Shown piece after piece: positions 10,399 through 23,928 of a stretch of DNA of 64,000 nt. The stretch is from assembly GCF_025698545.1 (NCBI RefSeq), contig NC_068570.1, positions 59,601,924 to 59,665,923 of the forward strand, in the 5' to 3' direction. The position numbers were made by a program, and so were the translations under genes. Numbering within the stretch: position 1 is the stretch's first letter; each line of letters opens with the position of its first letter. The notes under the pieces were generated by a model. That model searched no databases and was not told where the DNA came from. It saw only the letters and a list, made by a program, of their open reading frames with translations. The stretch comes from Gossypium raimondii. Its lineage: Eukaryota > Streptophyta > Magnoliopsida > Malvales > Malvaceae.

Positions 10399-13300
10399 CT
10401 ACCGGTAACCTCTTCCTCTTCCACGTCTTCCCCAACCCCTACCCCTGCCTCTTCCACCACTCCCGCCGTAAGATATGCCTTCCAATGCTCTATTAACAAG
10501 CTGGTTTTGCATGTTACCGGCTCCACGGCCTTTCTTTATTGCCAAATTATTGGAACCACTACCGGCAGCAGGTCGCTTCACCCTGCTCAACAATTATGCA
10601 ACATAAATTGCTTTGCTTCAGGGGGCACTTGACATGTATGAACTTTGGTTTTATTTTATTGCAGTTAATGCAGCTCATCCAACCCATGTTGGGTTTCAAA
10701 ACGAGAGAAGGAAAAATCTAAGGATGAGTGGAAAACAATGGTTAAAGATCAAAGAGGTAACTTACCCGGTTGCAGTTGTGGTGGACAGCGCTGAAGGTTT
10801 TATGGCTTCTTTCCAAGAAAGGTTGACGCTCTTATCTCCGATAAATGCAGGTGTTTTCAAATGTAACGGCTGAATAGGTAAATAATAAAAGATAAGCAGC
10901 CGAGAGTATTAGGCATTCGTGGCAAATGCTATATATATTTAGATGGCAAATTTCACTCCCTTTTACCTTTGTCATAACTAAAATGTTATTGCAGGTACGC
11001 AATCCGGTTGTGGTATTTTGCTTTAGCGTTTTCTGCAAGTAGAAAATATGAAGGGTAAAGTCAAAAAGGGAACAGAAGAAAAAAAACTAAAATGTTGGCG
11101 GGGGGCGTTTAAAATAAACTCACAATGTTATCCTTTGCTTCATCAGATTTAGCAGCTGCCATTGCTTTATTGTGCTCAGCCATTCCCTGAGTTAATTTCT
11201 TAATTGTGGCCCTAGTTAGGTCTTCGACACTACTCAATCTGGATCACAGCATTCATCAAAAAGTTAGTACAAGAAATACACGAGAAGCATTATCAACAAT
11301 GATAACAACAATCCAACTGCAGATTATAAGGTTTGAGAGCATTTCAAAATTTCTTTTCCATCGGAGCATTCTAGACTGATTTGAGTGGTTAGCTTGCGCT
11401 CAATCTGGAACTCAAATTTGAAGTTTAACAATGATTAACAGCCCTGCCATAGGCAGCCCTAAAGAAAATCTTTGTTCCTTGGGAAGATAGTAGCATTTTG
11501 TATTTTTCTTTCAAAATAGGAGTGATTGGTAAACATCTCAATTAATATTCACTGAATTAACATATACATATTTATAGGGAGGGATCCATTTACACCAATG
11601 TAAAACTAAAGTGGTTTTACACCCTTCTGTAACTTTTTATACGACTAATATTTCAACAATCTAACTGTTGAATTTATCAAGACATTTATATTTGTCATAT
11701 ATGTAAATTTTTAATTGATTCAATATATTTATCATAACGATCCAAAATATTATCTATATTAACATATATTTAACGGCTGAATGTATGTTTTTTACATAAA
11801 ACGAATAGTTAATATATATATCAGTTCAAAGATTTGTTAAAATTAGGAACAAAATGCAAGTACAAAGGATTATGTCATTAACAGATGTCTGTGTAATATG
11901 CTTCATCTAGTGATACCTAAATGGCTCGCATCAGATTTTATTCATATTACACCTTTCACACTCATTTAGCAAGAATTTTGAAGATGAAAAGAAACAAATA
12001 ATTCATCTTCAAAGGTCAACTTATTGACTTGTACTTGCACCAGTAAAGACAAACAAAATATGACTATTCTAAAAAATACAATTTCCATCAAGATACAATA
12101 CGAAGAAAAGAATCAGTTTGTTTTTTTTAAATTTATAGCATAGGTGAAAGGATATCCAAGGTTACCTCTCAGTGAAGTCCTTATAATACTCTGAGAAGTC
12201 CTCCCCCAGTCTATCTGATGGTTGACCAGTGACAATCTTGTATCCACAAAGACTATTTGAAGCATTAGGAGCCTATGTGACAACAATAATCAAATAAGGA
12301 TCAAACAATCCAAATTAAGCAACAGGAAAAGAGATTTGTTTTTAAAAAGATTGAAGAAAGAAAAAACCTTGTGAGCTAAATGGTGGAATGAAAACAACAA
12401 GCATTCAACATAGGTAAAGTTTGTTTCTTCACCAGTCTTCCTCCGAGGCATATACTTCTGAGAAAGAAAGAAAGAAACAAAGAGATTTATAAATAGAGTT
12501 GATAGAAATATAAACCTGCATGAGACAATAAATAAACTCCAAGAATACAACATGATAAGAAAATGTACAGTCATACCTTTAAAAGCTGAACAACAGAAGG
12601 AAGAACCTGGCGAGAATCCTGTGGTGTTGTGTAAGGAGAAATTTCTGCTAAAGCTTTGAGCAAATCCAGCTTCCGTTCCTCGGGAAGCTGTAAGATACAC
12701 ATATTTTAGAATACATCTCTTATCGGTACTAGATACTTAGTAGAGCAAATAGAGGTCATGCTGGAGTCTTCACAAAACAGAGTTCCACAAGAATAACGAG
12801 TAAGAAGAAATTTTCAATTTTCAGAGAACATTCAGATGTGATTGGTCAAGAGACTCCCCATCATATTTAAGAGGAATTTCTAGAACTTCTAAGATAGCAT
12901 TTCAAATATTTGCACTAACAGGATGCTTGTGTATCTTAAAGTAATAATTTTATAAATGCCGCTGATAATATTGCCCATGAGCAGCTTTATAGCAAACTCT
13001 GTTGCATTCTAGAATATCGTCAGAACAACAAAATATGCAGCTTTGCATTAACAATTCACACCTTCCAGATGTCCTACCAACGAGAAGGTAAATAGACTGA
13101 AATAAACATTTCATCGAATTGGATCAATCCCAATTTCAGAGGCTATGATTATCAACTAAGAGATAGCAAAGCCATATGAAGGAATTCAAGAACTTCAAAT
13201 AAAAAATAAAAAATAAAAAATAAAAACTAAATGCCAAGTTCTAGAGCTCAGAGAAAAACTTATAAGATTCATCCACCTCCATTCCAACTTGCAAATCTTC

Positions 13301-15741
13301 ATAAGCAGAGAAGACTAGAAAATCATCATAAACACCTTTCCTTCAGTATAGAAATAACAGTGCCAACAACAAAGAAGGAACAATTGGATGAATGTGCGTA
13401 TATCTATACTGTAATTATATCAGGTTCTAACGCAAAATGAGCTTGGACTACATTTGTTGCAGTAATTGAGATCATAAAGTAGTACGTCACCTTATCAAAA
13501 ACAGGTATAATGTGTTTGTTTAAGTAGTTGAGAAACTTGCTGCCAGGTGCACCCCTCTGTAAAATAATTTAGAGGTTAGAGTGCTAAAAAGAGTTCATAC
13601 ATCAGAAGAATATTTAATGGATGGAAAACAGATATTCAGTAATACCAAACGCAGTCCTTACCACAAAAAATGGAATAGCCATGAACAGACACGATATCAA
13701 CCTATCAATATGATCTGCATCAGAGACCTGCATCCAAAAGCATTTTGAACAGTTTCAAAGTAAGTTCACGACAATGACAATGCAACGGAGAACCAAAGGG
13801 ACAATGTTGACTAGTAAAAGTAAATCTACTTTGAATATTTTGTGGTACCACATTCCTTCTAATGAACATCTAAACTAATTTATGCAAAGAGGTAACTTGG
13901 AACATCTTCTGCATCATAAAGAATCAAGTCAAGCATCATAAAGAGAAGATTCCAAACCAACATTCAGCAAACAAGCACTCACGTCAAATTGTGCATCTAA
14001 ATCAGCCTGCCCTTCAATTATTCCAATAAGTTCCTTCAAGCGCTCAGGAGGAGCTTTCTCCCCAAATATGCTCAAACTTTTTAAAAAGTCCATAAACATC
14101 CTGAATTCAGCTCCAGTTACATCTCCTAAACTCTGCAATGGAATTAAATAAAATCAATCCTGCATCTTCTACTCAAAGTTACAACTCAGGGGGAAGATTA
14201 GAAAAAACAGATCAATGATGAATGATTACACAGAAAATCAAAATAGTACCTTTTTAATTAAATCAGTTATGTGCCTTTCCATTTCCTCTGGGGGTCTCAA
14301 GAGTTCAGCTTTAAGAGGAAAAACCTATAAACACGGTTAATTTCCCCTCAATTATCAGCACAAAACAAAGCACAAGAATATCAACAACAGGTAAACAAAG
14401 AAGCAGTCTGAACCTTATCTCGTATAAAGCACAAAACCTTGTCACGAATGGTGTCATCTTGACTTGGTTCCTCAACATTCCAAATGTGCTTGAATAGTGC
14501 TGTCAAGGACTCTGCATTCACAAGACAATCTAATCAACAAGGATAAAACCAGAAAGAACAATAGTAGAAAAATGATGAGCTTGTGTCATTGGTTCAAGCC
14601 AAATTAACATGCACGTTACATCATAAGTGGTTGATTATCTTCATCAAGAAAACCATTGTAACCTACTTAGTATTTCCTTAAGTAGATACCAAAAGTTCTT
14701 TTACTCACAAAGCTCATTAACTAGCCTAGACAACCCCAACATCTTCTTTCCCATTGAAGATGCAAAAGAAATAGGGGCAATCTGAATCATAACACCCACT
14801 TTCATGAATTTTGGAGACTTACAAAAATGCACCACGAAATCTGCCTTACCGATAAAAATGCTATCAACTTAAAGTATTAATATAACCAAACTCTAGTTCA
14901 GACACATTTGGCCTAAGAACTCAAACATGTAATATCAACCATAACTAGTCAAATTTCATCACTACCAAAAGAAAAAGTAAACAAAACAAAACAACTTAAC
15001 AAGACTTCATAAGAATGCAACATTACCCTTCACATCCTGCCTTAATACAGACATTAAGGCTTTATGAACAGCATCACGCTCCACAATCTCATCTATAAGA
15101 AACAAAGCAAAGCAAAGCCGCAAAGGCGAGGTTAAATACACAACAAAGACGCATGCTTTGAAATAGTAATTCTACAAGTTATTTTAAAAAAAGAGTTGAT
15201 AGTTTTACCAGCAGTAAGGAGTTGCCCTAAAATGTCTACTATTTTAGAAATGTACTCCTTTGTATCCTTACAAAACAAAGGAAGCCCACGAATCGCTTGC
15301 ACTCGAACCTACAAATTTTTTTTTTTTTAAATTACATTGAAGAAAGCTACTAAAATTACTTCAACTCACTAACTAATTCGAACTTCTTAGATTATAAACG
15401 AACTAACCGCTAAATCTTCTTCTTCAATCAAATCGAAATGTGCATTGAGAGCACGGCTGGATAAGTTAGGGAAGAACTTGAAAAAGCGAGGTATTAGCTG
15501 AGCAGCTAATTGTTTCGCCTTTAAGCTTGTTTTCGTTGCATCGATGACTCCTTCGTAATCTTTCACATTCTGTATCAGAAATTAAACAAATTACAACTAA
15601 AAAAACCCTAGGAATAGAGATAAAGAGGGAAAAAAGAAGGAAGGGACCACCAACCTGAGACTTATCCTTAGCTTCGTTGAGGCGTTCGCCGAACTCATAG
15701 AGCTTCTCGATTTGCTTGGCTTCGTCGGAAGAGTCAGTCAT
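10399..15741 (-). CDS. API5: Apoptosis inhibitor 5-like protein (API5)
   Basis: Sixteen exons on the minus strand: 15655-15741, 15408-15569, 15209-15308, 15027-15092, 14414-14511, 14250-14324, 13983-14132, 13662-13727, 13491-13556, 12577-12687, 12368-12457, 12166-12272, 11124-11238, 10967-11032, 10766-10869, 10399-10582. Sum 1647 nt, 548 residues; every junction keeps frame and is GT-AG. Recognised by QLIPRFFKFFPNLSS near the start, the central GDVTGAEFRMFMDFLKSL, FTYVECLLFSFHHLAHK, TTTGLRTCNNI, and the basic C-terminal tail GGRGRGRGWGRRGRGRGYR. API5 is a nuclear helical-repeat (HEAT/ARM-like) protein; the RGG-type tail suggests RNA or nucleic-acid contact. In rice the orthologue acts with DEAD-box helicases in tapetal cell death (known for the family, not shown here). 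Length fits the human 524-residue form. No disruption seen. Confidence 0.93.
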
Positions 15742-16340
15742 TTGGTGGATTTAAGGATCGGGATAACTGAGAGAGTGAAATTTCAACAATGTTAACATTA
15801 AGAGAAAAATAATTTAACTGAAAATTTTTGTAGTAAATGATATATAGAGAGAGAATTTGAAAATATAGAGTACTTTGAGTGGGTTTTTTTCTTCTGGTTT
15901 TTCTTTTCTCTCTGTTTGGCTACCGGGAAACTTATAAAACGAAAAAGTGTGTAATTATTGGAAATTAATCACATTTGAGAGGGTGTCGATAAAAATTAAA
16001 CTCCAAAAATAAAATTTTTTAATCAGTATGGAACTGGAAAATATGAAAGCAATATAGGATCTAATTTATTGATCAAAATAGATGATTACAATACTTTATT
16101 AGTTTCTATTTATAGGTGTAAAAATCTAATTCTAATAACTATTAGAATTTAAAGTTTATTAAAACTTTATATTGATATTCATGACAGAATCATATTTTTA
16201 ACTATTTATTTTTTAATGATTTATTTATTTAAATCGGATGAGTCAATCGAATCGACGAACAAGTGGTTTGATCAATTCGACCATTAATCTGGTTTTGAAG
16301 GCCTTATTCAAGGCCCGAGCTCAACCCAACTGTTTTCTAT

Positions 16341-17262
16341 GTTTATAATTAGAGTTGCCCATGGGCTGAATTGGGCCAATGCCTAAAACTTTCACAAACT
16401 CAGCTTGAATAAAATGCTAAAACTTGAGCCTGGTCTGGCCCAACCGTAGTAAATTTTTTATATTATTTTTTATATAAAAAATGTAAAAATATAATACATC
16501 AAATACACTAAAAATATTAAAATAAATATTCTCCAACAAATGGAAAAAAATTAAAAATATATATACTTAAATAAGTGCAACTTAGCAAGCAAATATATCT
16601 AGAAAAGTAGCAAAATTAATAATAAAACAAGAGTCATATAATATCCAAACAATAATAAAAAAATAGTAGTAATATAATAACAAAATGATTGCAAAATAAT
16701 GAAAAAATAATAAAAAACAACAACAATAATTTTTTTTACTGCAAATTCGGGTCCGGTCAGGCCCGAGCAAAAACACTTAAGGCTCGACCCATTTAAAAAT
16801 GGTCTTATTTATTTGTCTAAGCCTATTTTTCGAGCCTATATTTTTGCCCAAACCCTCTCACTCTTCGAACGGGCCTTCTAGCTGAACCACCCAAGTCTAT
16901 TTATAACATATTATGTTATTTTTATATATATTATATAATTTATATTACATAAAAATTAAATCTAATAGTAATATATAATATTATAATATAACATTAACAA
17001 CTGTTAAGATAATTATGAAAAAATAAATAAATGAACAATATTAAATTTTAAAGTAAAATTAATATAAAGATATTTTTTAAAAATTCCAAAAAATAATATG
17101 GGCGGGATTAAAATAAGTTTGGGGCAGCATTTATAAATTTGGGTGGGTCTAGGCAAAATTTTGGATCCATATTTCGGGCAGGGTGCTTGGACAAGTATAA
17201 AATGTGTTAATATCATACTTAAGTCTGATCCGAACCTGGTCTAGCTCATGAATACCTCTATT
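16341..17262. repeat. Diverged GGCCC-rich repeats (family B), two units
   Basis: 16341-16905 starts AGAGTTGCCCATGGGCTGA and ends CTCTTCGAACGGGCC...CCACCCAAGTC; 17095-17262 contains GGGTGGGTCTAGGCAAAATT and CCATATTTCGGGCAGGG. Between and around them is AT-rich sequence with trinucleotide-like AAT runs. No gene seen between the API5 start (15741) and here. Confidence 0.4.
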
Positions 17263-17699
17263 TGAAACCAGTAATAGTACGAGATAAAAATAACATTTAG
17301 CCCAAACTTAACAACTTTTCTCAGATCTTAAAATTTGCCCGTTTTTCTCAATCTGGCCTATGAACTTGGATTCTATCAAGGTATGATGATGTAGTACTCT
17401 AAGATTGTGTGCCAAATTATCACTTAAAAATTAAAAATTTTAAAATATATATAAAATCTAAAAAATACCAAAAAAGAATCCAAAATGTAACAATGACCAA
17501 ATTGAGAAAAACTATCAAATTGGTCATTAGCCCTTTAATTTAACGTCACATCATGATTGTAACAGGAGATAATGGATGAGTGCAAAAAATGTAACAATTA
17601 GATAACATTAATAACTATTACGTAAGTTTTAAAAGTTGGGTGGTTGAAACATAATTTTATATAAAGTTCGGGGACAATTGGTATAGTTTACCCTTAAAA

Positions 17700-20690
17700 T
17701 TATGTAGACGAATGTATTAATAACAAAAATTATTGTTTGAGTATAAAATTAAAACCAAATTAAAAATAATAATTAAAATCAAATATTGGTTTTAATTAAT
17801 AAATTATGTAGGGTTTATTTTAAATAATAATAGTATTTTAATTAATTAAATACCAATTAAAAATTGTTTTTATTATTTAAAGTTTAATATGCGATTGAAG
17901 TATTTCAAACCATAATATTTGATAAAATTAATATTATTTATTTATTTCGTGTTAAATTTAAATTTCAAATAATATATATTTAAATATTATTTATATCAAT
18001 ATTAAATGTAAATTTAATATTTTTGGTAAAGATAGATAATATTATCATAAGAATAAAAATTATTTAATTTTTATAGTTTTATTTTATTTGTTCTTCCAGT
18101 CCAGTTACAAAAAAAAAAAAAGAAGAAGAGAGGCCCAAATGGTCCAAAATAAAAAGAAAACCCTAATGGCCTAAAAGCCTAAACTTTTTCAGAAAAAAAA
18201 ACCCTAGCTCGCGCGCTGCCGCTCCTATGCCTTGGCCATGTCAGTATGCTCGCGCCCCGAAGTCTGCCACCGTCAACTGCCTCTGACCCGTTGATTGACT
18301 CCAGGGACACCTAGAACAAGGACAACAACATGCAAGAAACAGTAGATGGCAGAGGCAAAAAATAGAAATATGTAATCGACTATAAAAGCCGAATTAAAAA
18401 ATGTAAGTAAGGGAACAAAAAAAAAATACAGAGAGATACCAAAAATAAAAACAGATTGCAATAGTTCAAATAGAAGGTAGTTTTTCACTGTTATTTTTAT
18501 TATTTTCGCATATATATATAAATAAAAAAGAAGTTATTTTTACCTTTTTATCGTCGTTGCCGAAGTCTTCTCTGGCTTGGAAGGCGATCGAACCCATGAG
18601 GTTCGCTTGAGGCCGCGGCGGAGAACATCGAAAAACTGAAAGGTTTTCTCCTTTTTCTGGAAGTTTGGCTTCAGTTTTGATAGTTTCGACTCTAAAGCAG
18701 AGTCCTACGCTAAAAGATGAGTGAGGGGGGAGCGTTTTGGATTTTTCTAGCCATCGTGGACGGCAGAGCCGTCGTCGGTGGCAGTGGTAAATCATGGGTC
18801 TCATGGGACACAGGGAGAACTTGAAGAGAAAAAAAAAGGCAAAGTGTTTTTTTTTAAACAGTTTAAAATGAATTTTTTGAAGCTTTTTTTTTTACTTAAA
18901 TAGGGTGCCAAAATGGCACTGTTTCAAGGTGTTCCGAAATTCCCCAAAACGAAGTCGTTTTGGGGCCGACCCAATTACCCAACCTGGACCCCTAGGATCC
19001 GCATGTTTTTGTAAAGTGATGTATTTTCGCCTTTGTTTCTTCCGCTTTTGCGGCTTGTTTCAATCTAGCCCTATCTTTTTTTTTTGCCATTTTATTTCAT
19101 TTTACTTTCATTTTGGTCCTTGGAGCATTTGAAGAGATGGGCACCTGAAACGGTGTCATTTCAGTCGACCCGAAACCCGACCTGCTTTCCCCTAGGATCC
19201 GCGTGTTTTCGCATGGAGGGGATAATTTCTATTTCGGTCCTTCCGCTATCCTGTTCTTTTTAATCTGATCCTATTTTATTTTTTTAGTTTTTTATTTTTA
19301 TCCTTTTATGTCTCTCTCGTGCATTTTAGTCCCTAAGCTTACTGTTGACTCCCCAAGGGAGGGACACGTGTGTTGAGGTTGGGAGAATTGTTTGCTGTGT
19401 CCCTATACGTTTTGTTTAATTTCAATCTAGTCATTTACATTCTGCTTTTGTGTTTTTTAATTTATACCTTAAATTTCATTGTGTTTTCAATTTAGTCCCT
19501 TTTAATCACTGACAATGACGTCGGATGTGACACGGGTGTACTTGTTAGGATAATTTCACTCTAAGTCCCTGTATTTTATATTTTATTTTTAATTTAGTCT
19601 TTCATTTTTGGATTCTTCATAATTTAATCTTTAAATTTCATCATAATTTTAATCTAGTCCTTTATTCATTTAACTTCAACTTTTTTACAAACATTTATTT
19701 ATTTATTACTTTTTTTTACATATTTAAAAAATAAGATTATTACATTTTTATTTGTACATTTTTCGCTCATTTATTATTATTGTTGTTGTTATTTTATTTT
19801 TATCTTATTTTTGCTATTTTGTCATTTCTTTTATCATTCTCACATTACTTATGTTTACATTCATTTTAATTTTATTATTATTTTAAGTTACTTTATTTAT
19901 TTTGTTATTAATGCCTGAATTAATATTCTTATTATTGCTATAGTTACATTATTATTATAGTATTTACCCATTTATTTGTCATTTATCATTATAATGTTCT
20001 ACCACTATATCATGCATTATGTTTAAATATATTCGACCGTTTTCGTACTATGCTCAAATATGTTAAACACACATCATTTTAAATGTTACATTTACTTTTG
20101 CATAATGCATAAGAAAGGAAATTTTTAAATCGAGGTACCGTTCATTATTGGAATTAGAGGAGTCGTGTTCCTAACTTACGGAATATGGCTTCTTTCTAAA
20201 ACCAAAATAGTCAAACATCAATTTTGAAAATAAGAAACGAGATTTAAGTAATGAACAAATGGCGTTTATTCTTGTCTTCGAGGATTTAAGGCATTGTGTC
20301 CTAACTTACGAGATATGATCCTTTCTTCTCGATTAACCTGAATAAGCCCTTTTCGCGAAAATTAATTTAATTAAGTGATGTCTTAATACAGAAAGGGATC
20401 GTGTTTTAAATTCAAATTTTCAATTTCCGATACCAAGACATTAAGTAATCAACTAGGTACCAATTTTGAGCATCACAAGGGTGCTAATCCTTCCTCATGC
20501 GTAACCGACTTCTTCCGAACCCATTTCTTGAATTTTGTAGAACAAAGAACATTGTTTTAGTAAATCAAACTTTTTATTAAAACGATCAAATTACGAGGTG
20601 ATCCGATCACACCTCATAAAAAGGATTGGTGGCGACTCTCATTTTCGTTTTCAAAATATAAGTCGATTTCCAAAAAAAAAAAAAAAGTTT
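17700..20690 (+). mobile_element. Gypsy-type LTR-like block, no coding domains
   Basis: Left part is AT-rich; 18120-18300 has a CCCTAG/CGCGCGCTGCCGCTCC stretch and 18900-19220 a GC-rich stretch with two diverged copies of CCCCTAGGATCCGC(A/G)TG; 19220-19700 is full of TTTAGTCC-type phrases; 20120-20660 contains two copies of CCTAACTTACG(G/A)(A)ATATG, then GTGCTAATCCTTCCTCATGCG, GGTGATCCGATCACACCTCA and TTGGTGGCGACTCTC. The last phrases are typical, as I recall, of Ogre/Tat-lineage plant gypsy LTR ends and their primer-binding area. No gag-pol and no certain termini or target-site duplication, so limits are approximate. 20691-21218 leads into the UGT gene and shares upstream sequence with its pseudogene. 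Confidence 0.4.
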
Positions 20691-21218
20691 CAAACAGTAG
20701 CGTGAGATAGAATTAGGATGGAAAATGTTAGGCGTGCTATGTTTTAAATATTAGGTTAGAATTGTACTAAATTTGTTTTAGAACTGGAACGATATGTTAA
20801 TGTAGTAAGGTTGACGTATATACTGTGCAAGATGTATCCTAAGAATAGTATTTTTGTGTCGGTTTTTTTTTCCTACCTTTTAACAAAACAATTTAACAAA
20901 TAATTGAGTTGAATTTGAGTCGAACTTAAAATATTTTCGAGGTATAGATGAATTGTTAGAATAGTTTTTTGAACAAATATTATTGCCATCGGTGCAAACA
21001 CTTCAAATTTTTGCACATATTTTGGTTTTATATAATGGTTAATTTTTAAACATTAGTAACCAAGAAACCAACTAGTAGACAAAACCTCGTAATTTGATCG
21101 TTTTAAGCAATTGTATTATTATATAAGCGATTTCGAGGATTGCATTCGAGGCAATCGAGTTTATCTTCTAATTAACATAATTTGTATTTTTAACGAAATT
21201 TAAGAACACCTATCACCT

Positions 21219-22589
21219 ATGGCAGACAAAACCTTTCATATTGCAATGTATCCTTGGTTTGCCCTTGGCCATATTACTCCGTTTGTTCATTTGGCCAACA
21301 AACTAGCAGAGAATGGCCACAAAATTTCCTTCTTCTTGCCAGCCAAAACATTGCGCAGGGTTGAGGCTTTCAATCTCCATCCGAATCTCGTGACCTTCAT
21401 TCCGATCATCGTTCCACATGTTGAAGGTTTGCCTCTTGGTGCCGAAACAACAAATGACGTTCCTTTCCCTTTGCATCCTCTCATTATGACTGCCATGGAT
21501 TGCACAGAACCAGATATTGAAGCTTACCTTCGTGAACTCAAACCCCATTTTGTTTTCTTTGATTTCGCGTGTTGGTTGCCAACTTTGACTCACGAGCTAG
21601 GCATCAAGTCTGTGGTCTATTGTGTCATTAGCTCCGGAACTATTGGTTATCTTCTTAGTCCTGCAAGAAAGATTATTGAAAGAGGTTTAACCGGCCTTGA
21701 TCTCCTCGAGCCTCCAAAAGGTTTTCCATCTTCAAGTGTAAAGCTACGCGTGTATGAAGCTCAAGGTTTAGCTGCTGTGACAACAATGGATTATGGAAGT
21801 GGTATTTCATTCGCAGGGCGCCATCTAAAGTCTTTTAGTGATTGTGATGCTATTGGTTTCAAGACATGCAAGGAGATTGAAGGGCCTTATTGTGAATATA
21901 TTGGAAAACAATTTGAAAAGCCAATGCTTTATGCTGGTCCAGTAGTGCCAGAGCCACCAAAAATGGCGTTAGAAGAACGATGGGAAAGGTTATTAAGCAA
22001 CTTTGAAGCCAAGACATTGATATTTTGTACCTTTGGGAGTGAATGTGTTCTAAAAAAGGATCAATTCCAAGAATTAGTTTTAGGCCTCGAGCTAACAGGT
22101 CTACCATTCCTAGTCGCCCTGAAACCACCAACGGGAGCTCAAACAATCGAGTCAGACTTACCAGAAGGATTCCAAGAAAGAGTAAATGGAACAGGGTTCA
22201 TATATGGAGGTTGGGTGCCACAACAACTAATCCTAAGGCACCCTTCCGTGGGGTGTTTCGTGACTCATTGTGGCTCGGGCTCTTTGGCAGAGGCTATGGT
22301 GAATGATTGTCAATTGGTGTTGGTACCCCATTTTGGGGACCAGATAATTAATGCAAGATTAATGGCCGGAGACTTGAGAATTGGAGTAGAGGTTGAGAAA
22401 CGTGAAAAAGATGGATTCTTTACAAAGGACGACGTTAACAAGGCAGTAAAAGCTGTAATGGATGGTGATAGTGAGCTGGGGAAAGAGGTAAGAGCTAACC
22501 ATGCTAAATGGAAAGAGTTTCTTTTAGCACCGGGGCTTGAAAATTATTACATCAATGATTTTGTTATGAAATTGAATAACTTGATGTAA
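21219..22589 (+). CDS. UDP-glycosyltransferase, UGT79-like (flavonoid/anthocyanin glycoside-type)
   Basis: Single-exon family-1 glycosyltransferase, 456 residues. Transfers sugar from a UDP-sugar to a small acceptor in the cytosol. Catalytic His is at residue 18 in the GHITPF motif and the partner Asp at about 115 (FFDFACW). The plant PSPG sugar-donor box is residues 332-375, starting GWVPQQ, with THCGSGSLAE and ending HFGDQ; the last residue is Gln. The FHIAMYPW.A.GH start and short length are typical of the UGT79/UGT94-related group that adds a second sugar to flavonoid or anthocyanin glycosides; the actual acceptor cannot be read from sequence. Complete and uninterrupted. A close but broken copy lies inverted at 37987-39250, with conserved sequence upstream of both ATGs (here about 21115-21200, e.g. 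GGATTGCATT). Confidence 0.93.
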   Translation: MADKTFHIAMYPWFALGHITPFVHLANKLAENGHKISFFLPAKTLRRVEAFNLHPNLVTFIPIIVPHVEGLPLGAETTNDVPFPLHPLIMTAMDCTEPDIEAYLRELKPHFVFFDFACWLPTLTHELGIKSVVYCVISSGTIGYLLSPARKIIERGLTGLDLLEPPKGFPSSSVKLRVYEAQGLAAVTTMDYGSGISFAGRHLKSFSDCDAIGFKTCKEIEGPYCEYIGKQFEKPMLYAGPVVPEPPKMALEERWERLLSNFEAKTLIFCTFGSECVLKKDQFQELVLGLELTGLPFLVALKPPTGAQTIESDLPEGFQERVNGTGFIYGGWVPQQLILRHPSVGCFVTHCGSGSLAEAMVNDCQLVLVPHFGDQIINARLMAGDLRIGVEVEKREKDGFFTKDDVNKAVKAVMDGDSELGKEVRANHAKWKEFLLAPGLENYYINDFVMKLNNLM

Positions 22590-23473
22590 GGGTTTTCTTT
22601 AATTTTCATTAAATAAACATGTTTTCTAAATTGCAATATTTTCTTTGTAAAATTTGATAATGAAATTTAATTTAAAAAATTTATGATATATCTTCAAATT
22701 AGATGTAAATTTGTAAATAAATTTCATGTTAAAATTTTCATATAGATTTTTATTTCATAAATCATAAACCACCTCATTAATAAATAATTTCATAAAATTA
22801 AAATAAATTTTATTTTATTAATAAACTATATTATATAATTTAGTGACAATATATAAATCTATAATCCAATTAAAATGACATTTGTAAAAATTAATGTATT
22901 TTTATTACATGGACAGTTAGTTCTATTTTTTTTAAAATTAAGAGATATGAGATCGATGTGTCACTTAATGATGAAATTAACGGTTTTAGTAACGGAAGGA
23001 TTTGATTGTTATAACCTCCAAAATTAAGGGATGTAATTAAAACGTTCTAAAGTTTAAGGACCAACATAAAATATGAGCCATAGTTTGGGACATTTGGTGC
23101 AATTTACTCTATGATAAAAATGCAAAAACAATGGGATATAAGTTATTACATATTATGTTTATATTAATTGTGTTAAAGTGTCATATATTATCATAAATTT
23201 AATTATATTGTTTATAACATGTTTTTGGTATTTTTATGTGTCATGTTAGGTTTCAAATTATTATTTTAATAATAATAATAATTTTTTGTCCAAAAATAAA
23301 ATTTTTATTTAACTTTAATTATAAAAATATAAAAATATTTAAATACTGAATTGAGTCCAATTTAAGTGAAATAATTTTGGACTACGACTTAACTAAACTT
23401 GTTTAGGGATTGGACCAATCAATCAAGCTCAAATATCTATATGATATTTTGAGCAAAAGATATATAAACATAT
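22590..23473. other. Intergenic, AT-rich, nothing recognised
   Basis: Sequence 3' of the UGT gene. An AATAAA at about 22613 is a possible poly(A) signal. No further gene or clear repeat seen. Confidence 0.4.
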
Positions 23474-23928
23474 AGGGGTGTTTATAGTTTAGTTAAAACC
23501 AAATTAACTGGTCGAATCGGTTTAATTCGATTAATTGGTCAGTGGTCAAATTTAGTTCGATCGTAAGTTGGTTAATGATTTTTTAACATTTCAGTTATCG
23601 GTTAATTTGGTTTAGAATCGGGTAATTAACCGAAATAAATAATATATTATATATAATATATTTTTTATATTAGCAATGTATGTTTTGAACTATTATTTTT
23701 TTATATTAATCGAAATAAATAATACATTTTTTAACTAATAAAAAATAAACATTAGCAATGTATTTTTTTATATGTTTTATGCTTATTTTAATCAAAAGAA
23801 AAAACATATAAATCTCGGTTAATCGACCAAATTAACCAAATTATTTCAATTCAATTAACGGTTAAAAATTTTTACATTTCGAGTAATTAGGTTCGGTTAA
23901 TAACCGACCCGACTGTTTGAACACTCCT
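23474..23928. mobile_element. MITE-like element (family C), copy 1
   Basis: Starts AGGGGTGTTTATAGTTTAG and ends CCGACCCGACTGTTTGAACACTCCT; the outer ends (AGG.GTGTT) are inverted repeats. The inside is made of TTCGGTTAATTGGT-like phrases. A related copy lies at 24900-25424 in the same orientation, and a fragment of the same vocabulary at 24150-24230. No ORF. Confidence 0.55.

Noticed and set aside
12290-12700. 136-residue minus-strand reading frame
   Set aside because: It is API5 exon 11 read through its flanking introns; only 12368-12457 is coding in the spliced gene.
18273-18804. Two overlapping minus-strand frames of 71 and 112 residues
   Set aside because: They lie in the LTR-like block, have no recognisable domain and owe their length to low-complexity sequence.
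21287-22306. Several alternative frames inside the UGT
   Set aside because: Shadows of a long intact single-exon gene with all catalytic motifs.
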